Shown here: positions 1 to 12,900 of the stretch, piece after piece
How positions within the stretch are numbered: position 1 is the stretch's first letter
Layout: every line of letters begins with the position of its first letter
Source of the DNA: Temnothorax longispinosus
Taxonomy: Eukaryota; Arthropoda; Insecta; Hymenoptera; Formicidae
Assembly: GCF_030848805.1 (NCBI RefSeq)
Contig: NC_092360.1
Span: 13,764,001 to 13,828,000 of the forward strand
DNA length: 64,000 nt
Reading direction: 5' to 3'
The notes under the pieces: generated by a model
The model's database searches: none
Told to the model about the DNA's origin: nothing
Seen by the model: the letters and a program-made list of their open reading frames with translations, nothing else
Position numbers and translations under genes: made by a program

Positions 1-1599
1 TACTAGATATCTGTTAACAAATTTCATATATAATCCATTGAAATATATGTATGTATAGTATTGTAAGAGACATAATAGTACATATATATTTAAATTAATT
101 AATAATATATAATTAATACATATTTATTAATTAAAATTTAAATTATAGATATGTAAAAGATATTTACAATAATTTTAAGAACTTGTTTTAGTTATTTTAA
201 ACTATTTCAGAACGCGCGTAGTATGTCACAATTATGTCATATTAAAAAAGTTAAATTTACAGTTTTACTTATAAATATTATTTAACTGTGCTGTTATGTT
301 TCACAAATTGTCTCTTACTTTACTTTTGTTATATTTATATGTGATATTAGTTAAACAAAACATTTCCTAATAACTAGCATGTACCTGAAACATATTTTTT
401 ATATTAATCCAAAAGAGCTCGCTTATCACTCGATATGTACATTTATCATAAATTCGTAATTTTATCTATTTTTATCAAAGAATCACACACAATACAATTG
501 TTTTTTTAATTACAAAAGACAGAAAATGATTATAAAATATTTCATTAAGCTTTTATTAATGTAGATTATAATACACCTACTTCTCTTTCCAAGATTAATC
601 GTGTGGGCTCTATCGGATTAATATATCACAAATGTACAATAATTATTTCCAATGCGCTGTACACATTTTGTAATACATTTGTCGAAGTCAAAATTAAGAA
701 ATCAAATTGTTAGCATCAAATAACATAAGAGATCAAATATCACATTCTCGTTTGAACGCGCATTCAGTTAAAATATGGATTAAAGACTATTGTATTAGTC
801 ACAGTTTGTAGAAGAAATTACATTCCAATGTGTAGTATTCCAAATATCTAAAAGTTGTACACGGAAATAGATATTTATTTACATAATAATATTCGAAGAA
901 AATGTATAAGTAATAAAACATTAGTCTTGTATACTATATTGATATTGCTTGCAGCAAGAAAGATTATTGAATCGATATATATTGGAGATATATACTTTTT
1001 ATCATAAAAGCGGAAGCGTGAAGCGATTAGTTTACCATCAAAAGCCCATCAAATTAGGGAGAAGTTTGTAACAGAATGATAGGTATATTAAATGAGTCGC
1101 ATTTTCTAAATGATGTAACATGTATGGATGAACTATTGGCGATTATTTTGTATTACTAAAAACAGTACACTATTTAAAAAAATGCTATTATTGATAGTAA
1201 TTTGTACTATTATAAATAAAAAGGGGGTCACGCATATATAAAACGGCATATAAAATGTATATGCATCGTTAATGTGCGTATCAATTTAGATAATTATATT
1301 ATACCTCCGATTTACTTTTGTACTGTCTTTTTTCGGCAATATGAAAGTCTTCGAGTAGTATAAAATATATTATAAGTTTTTAAACAATTTTGACAACGTT
1401 TCATTGTTTGTAATGTGAAATAAGAATAGATTATCACTATTATCAGACTTGATACACAATCGACCGATTATGTTAATGTTAACAATTGTTTATTCATCGT
1501 CATTGTAAACAAATAAAATGTTCAAATATATGAAAATACATGTTTTTTTTCTATCATTAAAAAAAAGACTACTCCACTCCTCTTGTGAGCTTTAAATTT
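1..1599. other. AT-rich non-coding flank
   Basis: This stretch is strongly AT-rich and has many in-frame stops in all frames. I see no conserved coding segment, RNA gene or clear transposon end. It could be intergenic DNA or the 3' region of a gene lying to the left. Confidence 0.5.
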
Positions 1600-2208
1600 T
1601 AAATTCTCATGCCTTCAGCACATGCGCGGTCACGTGGGAATCGTGAAGTGGCGGGCGAACGTAGAGAAAAAACAATCGTGAGTAGGGATAGAATGGGCAA
1701 AATGAAAGTCCGATTGTTGCTCCGAGTGATACACTTTTAACTCATGATAAATGTCAAAAGTGTCATAATTAAAATAAGTAATAAAACGTTTATAAACGAG
1801 CTTTCTGGTGTGCGAAGTCCTTGGAACGGACGAAATAACGGACGTTTGGAATTTACGTCGCAAGTAGACATAACCTGTAAACTGATGTAAACTAACCCCC
1901 TTAAAACTTGGACACCTATTGAAAGTACACAGGAATTTTCTGTACAGCGAGACAGGTCGCTTCGCTGCTTCTGGGAAACGTATGTAATATTTAAGCATTG
2001 TATAGATATTTTAAAAGCATCTTTGTATCTTGGAATATGTGACAATTGTTATATCTTGGAATATATGACTAGAATATATGTTGTATCTTAGATCTTAAAA
2101 TACGTGACAATTACTTGATTTATGTCGCAAATAAAACTTCTAATGACGCATATTTTTATTAATGCAGATTTTTGTCCTTGGTAAAAAGTTCACTCATATA
2201 CAGAAACC
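1600..2208 (+). promoter_or_regulatory. Probable promoter and 5' UTR of the CD2BP2-like gene
   Basis: Base composition changes from AT-rich to mixed GC at about 1600, just upstream of a well supported start codon at 2209. A palindromic E-box, CACGTG, sits at 1631-1636 next to a GC-rich patch. I see no clear TATA box at a fixed distance, which would fit a housekeeping-type promoter. The transcription start is not determined, and promoter function is inferred from position. Confidence 0.4.
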
Positions 2209-3794
2209 ATGTCAAAACGCAAGTTTGATGAAATGGAAGATATATCTAATAAGCAACCGCTTAAGAACTCGCTGGACTCTGACGAAGATGATGACGAAGT
2301 AAATGAGGATACCTATAACATTATGAATGAAGATGAACTTGAAGGTATCTAGATTTGGATGTGTAACGTTATGCAGATAAATCAATATGTTTATCGTTAT
2401 CATTTTTATTGTTGTCAAATTCTTATTTTGTACAGTATTTGATATAATTACGGAATAGCTTAATTATGTTTGTATAGCAGGTACAGAAGATGGACCCTCG
2501 GCACCAGAAACAAACGTAGGTTTTACGGCATTTAATATGAAAGAGGAACTGGAAGAAGGTCACTTTGATAAAGATGGTCATTACCTTTGGAAAAAAGAGA
2601 AGCAGATAAGGGACAATTGGTTGGACAATATTGACTGGGTCCAGGTCAGTAAAATAAGTGAATACAATGTAAAATTTGTTCCTGAGAATTAGCTGATCCA
2701 TATATGTAAAAATATAGAATTCTCTCTTTGTAAAAATTTTGTACTTCCAAGGATTATGTTATACTCCAAACTTGTAAAATAAAATATTCACCATGTTTTT
2801 TTATTACGTAATAAATTCCGAGTGTTTAAAAAATATTACTATTTATTTTTCTAGATCAAACCTGGTTCTACTAATGTGAAAAAGAGTACCAAGTCGAGCG
2901 AAAGTCCTGGTTTGGGAGATAGCGATAGTGACGATGAAGGAGATATTATGTTCGATCCTATTCCGTTGTATAAACAAATTTTAGAGTATCTTAAACCCGG
3001 TGAAACCGTTTCCAAAACGTTATGCAGACTTGGTAAACACAATTACTAATAGAGCATGTATTGAAATTATCGCAAGTAAATACCGGTTGTCCCAATTCAG
3101 GTAAAGGGAAAAAGAAATTGACCACAGCTGAAAGGTGGAAAAAGAAAAAGGAATCTAAAACGCAGGGAGAAGAAGAAGATCCAAATTCTGTTAGCATAAC
3201 AAAGTTAACAGAACTGGCAAATGAATTATTAACACGCACTGGTAATATGGACATATATCAAGAAAGTTACGAACAAATAAAAAAGAAGGTAAAAAACTAT
3301 ATAATATTTATACATGGTATATATTATCTTTGTTATAAGAAATTATATTTCGTAGATTGAACAAGCAGATAAACATGCACACCCTTCGAAACAAGAAGCA
3401 GAGCTAGATATGTATGCTGATGATTTTGATGAAAAGGAAAAGGCGAAATTGGACGACGGCGATAGTGGTATGCGTTACTATTGTTACTTTTTTCTCTTGC
3501 ATAGAAATTTTTGTTATATATTGGGTAAGTGTACATTATGCATATATACATACCGTAGGAAAAACAGCGGAAACAAGCAATGCGAAAGAAACTACGTCTC
3601 TGGAGGAAAACGTAACGTGGGATCTGAAATGGTCGCAAGATGAAGATGCAGAAGTACACGGGCCTCATACTAGTCAGCAAATGCATGCCTGGGCAAAAGA
3701 GGGATATTTCAAAAAGGGTGCCTGGGTTAGAAGAACCGGACAGCAGAATCAATTTTATAGTGCTGCTAGAGTAGACTTTGAACTTTATCTGTGA
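2209..3794 (+). CDS. CD2BP2: CD2BP2/Lin1-type U5 snRNP protein with C-terminal GYF domain (six exons)
   Basis: Exons are 2209-2344, 2481-2644, 2855-3032, 3101-3288, 3356-3467 and 3559-3794. All junctions are GT-AG, phases match, and the product is 337 aa, close to the vertebrate protein. An acidic N-terminus (residues about 13-45) precedes the conserved core of exon 2, which contains EEGHFDKDGHY and IRDNWLDNIDWVQ, typical of this family. A lysine-rich block beginning GKGKKKLTTAERWKKKK lies in exon 4. The GYF domain spans about residues 278-337: W284, G294-P295, W304 and G308-Y309-F310 are present, with the signature GPHTSQQMHAWAKEGYF. By family knowledge, the protein associates with the U5 snRNP and binds proline-rich partners through the GYF domain, so it acts in nuclear pre-mRNA splicing. 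The start was chosen as the first ATG, which opens the acidic N-terminus in frame. Introns are short (68-210 bp). Confidence 0.95.
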
Positions 3795-3825
3795 CACTTC
3801 TATCCGATACATATAAAAATGTAAA

Positions 3826-3831
3826 AATAAA
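3826..3831 (+). terminator. Candidate polyadenylation signal of the CD2BP2-like gene
   Basis: AATAAA lies 32 bp after the stop codon in AT-rich DNA. A short 3' UTR is plausible, but other AATAAA-like motifs follow downstream, so use of this one is inferred. Confidence 0.4.
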
Positions 3832-5200
3832 CAGATATATAAAAATTGTTATATCTGTATATTTGTCAAATCACGATACTTTTATGAAAGTTAAATATAT
3901 TATACTCAATGTATGTAAAGTTTTTACACGAGAAAATAGATTGTTGAGCATTATGAAAACTGTGTATAAATTTAAAATATCACAGTCTAAGAACGCGATA
4001 TATAAATGGCTCAAATTATATTACGTGTCAACAATTTAATGTAATAAAATTGTAATTTTTTTTTGTTTTATACTTGCAGGGAGAGATCCAGAACTCTCCA
4101 AAGAAAGCAAAAATATTTCAGAGGTAAAGAGGTTGTAAGAAATTTTATAACTGATAAATATTTATGTAATTTAGAATTTTAGACAAACATTAATTCCCAA
4201 TTTATAAATAATTTACTCTTATTAAGCTAATTATGATTAATCTTGTATATAAGTACAATAAAATATTAAAAAGTTCTGTGTTTATATGCTATAAAATTAT
4301 AAATTGATTTAGAAATGATCATTATTTCGTAATTTTATAAAAGTTTAATTTGGAAGTACACTATAGCAGTATTCAGATAATTTCATTTATTCATCAAATG
4401 CGATGTCTAAAATAATGTTTAACCATCAATCGTTATTTTTTGCGTGCAAAGGATGCTTAAGTTGTCACACGTGCATTTTGATGGGTTATTAAAAACCATC
4501 TGTTACTTAAATCAAGACGGAACTAAGCTCATACTTCAGAGACTTCTTGCGCATTCCTACGGGAGTGGGGTTGCTGAAATTTATGGTCCGCGGAGCGTGG
4601 TATTTTTAAATAGAATTTTATATCCCTAAAATAAATCTATTTGTATCGTACGATATAGTCATACATCTTTATTTATTTAGTGAAACAAAAATCTCTTTCC
4701 CTTGATTCTTATGTTTACTTTGTACGTTCCAGATGGGAAATGCTTTCTTAGGGCGAAAAGTAAAATATCTCACCAGAAAAAAAGTGTAAGATAAGACTTG
4801 GAAATATTCGTATTTATTTATTGTGAAAAATAACTCACCCTTTTTTGTCACTATATATGTAGGCACATCTAATATATAGATGCTACAATAGTTGCTCAAT
4901 CTTGCATGGAGTTAAACGAAAGGGGGAAGTTACATACATCTTGACTAACACACAGACCACAAGGATTGTGCAAGAAAACTATGAACTATAAGAAGGAAAG
5001 GGGGAGGGTATGAAAGTATATCTAAATAATAAAAGACAAGCAATATCGCATTAGTAAAATAATAAATATTTGAAACTATAAGCCTTTGTTGCATATGTAT
5101 AGTCAATTGGCACGTTTTTTTACTGAATATAATTTTATTAAACGTTTTGAACATTTTTTTCTTAGCAATGTACGAAATTTTGTATACGTAATTACTTAAA
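3832..5200. other. AT-rich downstream region without a recognised gene
   Basis: No recognised coding segment is present. A pyrimidine-rich acceptor-like site ends at 4079 and is followed by a short open stretch to a TAA at 4136-4138 (see findings). An open stretch at 4444-4629 has no recognisable domain. The remainder is AT-rich. Confidence 0.4.
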
Positions 5201-5319
5201 ATATTACTTTAAGTATTTCGTGTTCACGCAAAAATCAGACACGAACATCCGAGAGTACACGTGTGCATGCATATATATATATACATATATATATGTATAC
5301 GTAGATTTGTATATGTTGT

Positions 5320-5730
5320 ACACACAGGAGAATTGTTCCCAATTTTGCGTTCGTGCTCCACCGAGAGACTCTTTGATTAATCTCGAGTCTATTTTTTTCC
5401 CAATAAAAATTATATTAAACATCATTTGCGCATATAATTTTTCAACGTTCAATATTAAACAACTTGCTACGTTAGCGTAACTTTTAATTAAAGTTTCGTT
5501 TAAGTAAAGTTCACTTGAAATGTACTGGAGCGTGAGATTTTAACACGTATACTAGCGACTGCAAAGTTTGTAGCTCGAGAAGTCGCTTTAATTTTTAATC
5601 GTTCGCGATACAATACAGAAACTCTGTTGATGCTTCTCGATATTTTTATCAAGGAAAATATCGATTTTAAATCGGTCAAAGGATCTCGCTGCGTGGAGCG
5701 TAGCCGCAGATTTAGGAACATCCTGTGTAC
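5320..5730. repeat. Decayed inverted repeat pair (two divergent copies, opposite orientation)
   Basis: The segment at about 5320-5425 resembles the reverse complement of about 5627-5730. Shared blocks appear in the same order: ACACAGGA, a GCTCCAC block, CTTTGA, an AATCGA/AATCTCGA block, and AAATAT/AATTAT before a CATCA block. Divergence is substantial, so this is an old fold-back or two inserted copies of one dispersed repeat. No coding capacity is seen. Confidence 0.5.
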
Positions 5731-5799
5731 GCGCGTACGCATTTTCGTAAGTATAAATCCGTAGCTCATCCTCAGAAAGGTCAGAAGAATTTTTCAAGC

Positions 5800-6600
5800 G
5801 AGAAGCGTGTTAAACGTAGAAGTTCAAAGTGTCTAGACTAGATTACAGTAAGAACTATGAGACGACACACTTTCTTGGTATAGCTACACGAGTCGATCTC
5901 TTTATCGGGAGGGTGGGTCTAAGTATGACTACGTTATTAAAAAGTGCGGTGAAACACATGCAATGTACAATGTACCGTCGCTCATCAAAACCCAATGTCT
6001 ATATCGTGCGTCCAACAAGTTCGTCAACAATTACATGCTTCTCTCGTAATCAAGATTGTAGAAAATATTCATCTTCTCCAAATTCACCCTTAGCGGTAAA
6101 CGAGAATCTTTGCTGAGCGAAACCTTTTCCCAAAATGAACCATGCTCCTCGTTATGTGTTGGTAAACAGCATTAAAGAATTCAAATAAAAATAGAATGAA
6201 TTACGTGAAAACGTTCGTTATTTTAATTAGGAGCTTTCCGCGATAAACGAAATAACACGCGTGCAATTATGGAGCTTTTATAAATTCGTCATTATACGAT
6301 GCCACACAAATGGAATTTTTAAATCTCAAAATTTATACAAAAGAGATGAAAGTACGAAAGTGAATGTATGAAAACGACAGAACGAAAAGCTAGTTTTAAT
6401 ATAAATATATATTGACAATATAAAAAGTTACAAATGTATCGTTTGATCCAACATCAAAAGAAATGATTTTTCTCTTTTATTTAAATTATTGCATATGTTA
6501 TATCATTTATTTAAAAAAAGTCAAAGCGCACGCTGTCTCGCGTAAGACATTATATTGAATTATTCTAACTCCAGATATTTTTTAACACATAAAATTATAA
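5800..6600. other. Non-coding, nothing recognised
   Basis: This is mixed to AT-rich sequence. The longest open stretch (5829-6116) has no recognisable domain and no codon-usage signal like the real genes. Confidence 0.4.
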
Positions 6601-7113
6601 TACAAAGGAAATTCTTTTCTCCCGATTTTCTTCGTTTCTCCGATCGGCAGGTCGATCAACGTTCCGCCGAGAACGCGAGTCGTTCAGATTTGCTACGGAG
6701 ATACCGAGGGTGCACGAAGCAAAGTGGTGAAAAGGTACATTGCATTACATCCACGCGACGAGAAAATGGTACTTTGGTCTTCCTCTTTTTTTCAAGCTTG
6801 AAAGAACGCAAGGCAGCCGGAGAACACAGGGGGGGAACGTTCGGACGAGGGCGAAGACAGGGGATAAGGACGACACATACGAGCAACACGAATCACATGC
6901 CGGTCTTATAACGCAGATGAGCGTGTCCTCGTGCGAGATATTTCCCGTCGGCTTATCTTTATTGTAGCGGCTCATCTAATCTCCTTTATTCCTAGTCCGG
7001 GAACGACCCGAGTTCCGCGAGTTCGAGTCACCGAGGAGGGAATATTTCGGGAACGATCGTATTGCCGTTATGAAACCGGCGCGCGGCGCCGTGAGACGCA
7101 CACGCATACCACA

Positions 7114-7148
7114 CGCGCACGCACGCACGCACGCACGCATACACGCAC
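7114..7148. repeat. (GCAC)n microsatellite
   Basis: A tandem CGCA/GCAC tetranucleotide runs with few interruptions between ACACGCGC and ATACACGC. Confidence 0.85.
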
Positions 7149-7726
7149 GAGGGGAACAAGTAAAAGGGGCACTCGTATATGGACGTTCACGCACGTGAGA
7201 GTACGTCGTGATTTATCGGCGTCGAAACGGTTCGGATGCTTTTTTTTACTTTAGCGGGCAACTTTTCCACACAGGCTTACTTCTATATAAATCACGAAGG
7301 TGATAATAATAAGGTCGTTACAACGTTGAATGCGTACTGCGAGTACGGTGATTTATCGGCCGGCACGTAGGAGCGTCTTGTTAATATCTTAACAAGCTGG
7401 TACACCTGTTACCCTTCTTTAATTTACACGGGAATAAACTCGAGAGAGATATTTCCTACGGAGCGAGGGAAAAAAAAGTGTTTTTCGACCGTTCTGACGC
7501 CAACATGTTACACGGGCTGTATGTACATACAAAAATAGCCGCCGTGCAGCCAGTGGCACGCCTCAAACGCATCGAATCTCCGAAGTACGGTTTCGAGGGG
7601 GAGAAATGGGGGGACACTCGCGGCTGAGAAGAGGAAGTGGAGGAAGAACGAGGAAGGACAGCTCGCGAGGCCTTTATCCCTCTTTAGGGTGGCACGGTCC
7701 CGCCAACCCCTCTCGAAATGAAGCGC

Positions 7727-7750
7727 CTCTCTCTCTCTCTCTCTCTCTCT
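7727..7750. repeat. (CT)n microsatellite
   Basis: An uninterrupted run of CT dinucleotides. Confidence 0.9.
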
Positions 7751-7867
7751 CCGCCTCCCTCGTCTTCCTCTTGGTCGTTCTCGAGACGAGATGCACGTAG
7801 CATGACTAACTACCATGACTAACGAGTCAGGCGAAGTGCCACTGAGGAATCTTGGCTAACCGAGCGA

Positions 7868-7912
<45 letters not shown>
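7868..7912. repeat. (GA)n microsatellite
   Basis: GA dinucleotide run of about 45 bp, one interruption near its left end. Confidence 0.9.
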
Positions 7913-7916
<4 letters not shown>

Positions 7917-8476
7917 GGCAAATACTTTCGGATCGAATATTTCGAGCTAACACTCTCGAGGGGTGGTCTTCCCGAATCCTCGAATTCTCGAATTACCTCT
8001 ATATGTCAGACAGTCAGAAGATGAATAAATGAACAGGCGCTGGGTGTGATTAAAGGCGTGAACAGCGAGTGGGGGCGAGGTGTTAAAAATAACGCTTGAA
8101 CAGTCACGTGTGTTACACGTTACACGAGCCGCGCGTTAGACCAAAAGGTTCATATATAATTACTATAGGCTCATATATAATTACTCGTGCGCCTCGGAGT
8201 TCTCGGATCTCATATTTCCGACGTTATCTTCATTGCTGTACACGCCCGGAAAATCTAGCCCCCCCGGTTCGTCCGGAGGAGTTGAGATTTTATCTACGGT
8301 GATTACTTAGAGACCGTGGTTTATAATCGTGATGAAGTGAAGTCTTGGGATTTCTGTACGAAACAAATGTAAATGGAGATGGGCCGATGGAAAGGGTCTT
8401 AGTCGTAGCCCGAGCGGCACAGATGTATTGTGGATACTTGCTCACGATTTAAGCTTAATCGCGCGATTTGAATGGC

Positions 8477-8530
<54 letters not shown>
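8477..8530. repeat. (GA)n microsatellite
   Basis: GA dinucleotide run of about 54 bp with one AAAG interruption. Confidence 0.9.
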
Positions 8531-8532
<2 letters not shown>

Positions 8533-8812
8533 AGGAGACAGAAAGAGGGAACAGGTATAAGATAGAGAAATGGTTGGAGATGAACACCTAATGTCGGTAA
8601 TCAAAGTTGTAAATTGGATCGGATTTAATTCCCTTCCCCATCCCTGTTCCTTAATGTTCAAGTGACAAAGAAACAAAGAGACGCGACTTATACGTTCAAT
8701 TAGAATTTTAATCTACCTGATTATTTCCGTTAAAAATTATTTTAAAAATTAATCCGATATTCATTAAACACGATTTATTAATCATTGAAGATGCAAATTA
8801 TAATATTGCATC

Positions 8813-8932
8813 AAATTATTTTCACCGACATCTAATATACAAAGTGAATTTTGTAATATTCAAAGTGAATTTTGTAATTACAATACGTAAATTATTTTCA
8901 CTGACAACCAATATTCGAAGTTAATTTTGTAA
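8813..8932. repeat. Short degenerate tandem duplication
   Basis: The block AAATTATTTTCAC-GACA occurs twice about 75 bp apart. Each copy is followed by a variant of TTCAAAGTGAATTTTGTAA, which is itself present three times. This is a local duplication in AT-rich non-coding DNA. Confidence 0.6.
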
Positions 8933-11900
8933 GCGTAAAAATAATAAAAAAATTTTCTCGTTAATTGAGAAATATAAAACGTATTTAAATATTTAAGGGT
9001 ATAATTACACTTTTACAGAAATGTAACGAGGAGAGGCGAAATCCATAGATTATATCTCAACACGCGCGCTTTCACAATGTTTGAAATCGATATCATCTGT
9101 CTTAAAATTCCAATAAAGCCGAAGGTTCAGAATTTACTGACTTTCCCTTCTCTGTCCCCCCCCTCTCTCTCTCTCTCTCTCTCTGCCCATCAGTCTTTCT
9201 CCCTTTCATTTTCTCTACTCAAGTCCGTCGTAAAACTCTTCGCATAATCAAAGAAGTAGAGTCGGTCGCCGAGTTAAACTACGACGATCGATTGCGCATT
9301 CCGCGTCGGAACTTCGAGACTTAGTGAGAGACGGACGACCGACCCGTTTCGGCGGCCGAGCGCCGAAAGCGGGAAGGCTCATGATGCAGGCTCGCTAGGT
9401 CAGTGGACCGCACACGGGAAGCACGTTAACAGGATTTTCATTCAAGCCTCTCTCCCTCTTTTTCTTCCTCTTTTACCGAGATTCTCGCTTCGGGGTGGAA
9501 TGAATTTTTCAGAGCGCCAAGCGTCCCAGGACGAAGGAAGGCTTACGAGCGGAGCCCGCACACGAGAACATGAGCCCTGAATGTTTCGTTCTAATCGCAT
9601 TAAAGCTAAACGCTTTCACGGCCCTCGTAAATATAGTTTCGTCGGTTTTTTCCTCCTTTCTCTCTCTCTCTCTTCTTTTTTCTTTTTCCGCACAGCTGAG
9701 TAACATCATTTTTTTTAACGGCCGCCCGGTCGCCGTTCGGCGCGAATGAACGTTGATGTGAATCGACGGGGATTGCCGACTATCTGGGAAAACTGTGAAC
9801 GTTTCGAACGGGAAGAGAACGGCACTTTCCATACATTTGTTATGATACCACCCGCATATCGAACGAGAATCTCTCGACACGGTCTCGTTAGAGACTGCGT
9901 TACTGCGTAGTTGCGTACCTATCTCAAAAGGAAATTGACTTTCCACGATCTACGAGGAGAGTAACCTTCATTTCACGCAAACGAAATTTTTTTCCAATAC
10001 TTGCCATTGGTGATCTTTCTCAAAATTTATGACACCTAAATTTATGACGTTATTACAACAGCTACGAAATTAATTCCACCCTGATCCATTATTGATGCTC
10101 CATCGCCAGATCGATACGCATATAACGCCTCCCCGTCATTATGACGATAATAATCTACTCATTTATTTTTGAAAAGTTAATCGTACAGAAGAATACGTCG
10201 TGACGCACGAGATTAGGAAAATATTGTCTCGATACACCCTTTTTTTGACGCTTCAATTTAAAGTTTATCACCTTCTATTCGTTACGAGACTCGCCGAACG
10301 AGAACGTTGACGATTTCAAAAAAGCGTCTTTAATCTCTCTCCCTCTCTCTTTAAATTCTGTCATTGTGAAAGTTCGAGCTCCCCCGACCAATAGTAGGAA
10401 AATGCGATTCAGTAACGAGACTTAATCTCCGGGTGCTGCAAACTACTACTACTATTACTACTACTACTCACGAAGTTACCTTACAAGCGGATCCAATTAG
10501 GAAGTTTTGCATATTCCGTTAGGTCTCGTGGACGCGACGTGCGTTTGGAGGCGTGCGCAAATTAAAAAAAAAAAAAGAAGAAAGAAAAACACATATACAC
10601 AAATAGGTTCTCAGGTTCGTAATCGTGGATTCGCGTAACGATTTCTGTCGTCGTCCGGGGACGTACGCACCGGATGAGTGCACACGTACCTTTATCGGTG
10701 CGCAAGACGGAATCGCTACGGCGAATCGCAAGTACAAGCCTGCACGATGATTCCTATAACGGAAACGTACGCACTTTATTCGTACTGCATTGAGTATATT
10801 TTCGTATTCAAAACGTAACATCTTTCTTTTCCAAACTTAACATCGTAAATTAATAAATAAATATATATATTATATATTTTTTTTATATTTATATTTTTCG
10901 TATGTATTTGCTTATGCTTCGTATAAATGTGTCCTTTGTAGTTTATCCCTAAATATATTCGGTGTGTAATGTGCTTACAGAGTAAAGGTCGTAACTATTA
11001 TTGCTTCAATTTACAATACTTCGTACGAACGAGGGATCCCTCCCTCTGTCGGTCGCAAAAGAGGGAAAGAAGTCGGATTCGCGACTTATAACGTAATTTG
11101 TTCCCTTAAGCGTGTCTCGTGTGGAGGAACGTGTTAACGTAATTTTTTCAGCAGACAACTCATCGCTCTTTTATTTAATGGCGCTCTCGACTGCAGCTCG
11201 AATTTGCAAACTGTGAGCGCCCGAGTATCCGGATACTTGCTCGATTTGAATACGGGAATGAAAGATCAGATATCTAACAATCGGTCATTTATAATTATAA
11301 GAATTATAAATGTATGAGTCAGTTTTATATATAGTCAGCGCTATATCGAAATTTAATTATTCATATCCGCCGTTTATTTATTACCCGAATAAAATATTTG
11401 TGGAAATTGATGTGTATAAGTAAAAATACTCGAGTGAAGATATTTGGATCCGGATACTCAAATACTTACGGATAAGATTATGCGAATCTCCGAGTCCGAG
11501 CTTAAATGAATATTTCGGATATTTGGGTATTCGGAGAGGAGATGAGGGGGGGAAGGGGATAATAGGGATTAATCAACCCCTACAGTGGTTGTGACGTAGC
11601 TGACAATAGTTTAGTTGTGAGCCCCGAGTCTGGAACGGACCTTACGAAGAGTATTAATTTCTAGGTAGCTAGTAATCTCTAGGAGGACCTTTAATCGACT
11701 AATCGCGACGCCAGCTTTGATTTGATTTGTCACTACTCGTTCAAACGGATCCGAACAGAACGAACGCTCGCCGGGCAAAATCGGGCCACTGCATTCGCAC
11801 TGAGCCAGCGGATTTCAAACTCTCGCAATTCTCGCAAAATAAATACGGGCCCTCTCGTGTTTCTCTTTCTCTCTCACGACCCGGCCAGTACAACGCACTC

Positions 11901-11960
11901 TCGCGCTCCCGCACAATTTACATTCCGAGTCAGATTGTGTTCCCTCAGTGAGAATGCATC
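8933..11960. other. Non-coding interval with small simple repeats
   Basis: No supported gene. It contains a (CT)n run at about 9162-9184 and an (ACT)n run at 10442-10469. Around 11220-11540 the motif GGATACT/AGTATCC recurs in both orientations. Longer open stretches such as the - strand one at 9509-9946 show no domain. Confidence 0.4.
10442..10469. repeat. (ACT)n microsatellite
   Basis: ACT trinucleotide repeats with one ATT interruption. Confidence 0.85.
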
Positions 11961-11962
11961 CT

Positions 11963-11964
<2 letters not shown>

Positions 11965-12010
<46 letters not shown>
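11965..12010. repeat. (CT)n microsatellite
   Basis: CT run of about 46 bp. It produces spurious Ser/Leu-rich open frames on + and Arg/Glu-rich ones on -. Confidence 0.9.
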
Positions 12011-12017
<7 letters not shown>

Positions 12018-12900
12018 GCTCTTTCTCGCACACTCTCACACTCTCGCGCTCTCTTTCTCTCTGTCTAGCAACGACGCAACTATCTCGGAAGACATTTCAT
12101 TTTCACTCGTCCACGGTTGGTTCTCACGCCGTGACCCCACCGGATTCTTACGAGCCAAAAGCACCACCCGTTCTTGTTCGAGCAACAGAATTTCAGATAA
12201 TCCGCTTTCCCGACGACGACGACGACGACAACGACGACAGCGATGGTATCGATCATTCTTCCAACGCCAAGTGGAAGGTAATGTCCAGCCGCAATCTCGA
12301 CGCCACTCTCGCGTCTTACCGCGGTACAAACTGTCCGGAACGCAGGGGACGTCGGTTCTTTTTCCCTTCCATTTTCTCTCTCTCCCTCTCTCTTTTTTCT
12401 TTCTCCGTGCCGTCGCGAACGAACATTACCGTTGCTCAAACGTTTAACCGTGCTGAAATGCACCTGCAGTTCGTTGGTCCTTTTATGAGACGTAGCGTGA
12501 CCGATAACGAAAGTTAACACGAATAGAACCGATGGAATCGTTTCCGTCAAGCGATATCGTACGTCGCGTAAATTTAACGGTCGAACAGCGATCCGGGGCG
12601 TGGTGTAAAGCTTTCGTATTTCTCGCGCTATTCTCGCAGCCACACCAGTTCTCAGTCGCACACTCCGGTTCTCTCGTCCTCATTTACACGGCGCAGCGCG
12701 CCTCGAGTATCAAGACGCTACGCCGAGGCAATAATCCCGCGACAGTTTCGGATAGTTAAAGGCCCGTGATACGGAGTCGACGGTCGACGGCGTCCGGTTC
12801 CGTCTAACAGACTAGACTATCCCCCGGATTCCGCTGATTACCGCCGCAACTGAACCCACCGAACTTACGTATTACGAGATCCCCGACTGTTCAACTCCCC
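12011..12900. other. GC-rich flank, probably 3' UTR side of the - strand LRR gene
   Basis: This lies immediately downstream of the stop codon of the - strand LRR gene. A (GAC)n stretch near 12220 and CT-rich tracts explain the open frames seen on both strands. No conserved protein is visible. Confidence 0.35.

Larger units (their letters stand above)
6600..8700. other. GC-richer microsatellite-dense non-coding block
   Basis: Composition is higher in GC and CpG than in the flanks, and several simple repeats are present (listed separately). Open stretches here encode low-complexity Arg/Ser/Glu/Leu tracts caused by the GA/CT repeats. A regulatory role or a first non-coding exon is possible but not shown. 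Confidence 0.35.

Noticed and set aside
11722..12517. Long + strand open frames (241 and 189 aa) and opposing - strand frames
   Set aside because: They are created by the CT microsatellite and CT-rich flanks, are Ser/Leu/Arg low complexity, and overlap on both strands without a domain.
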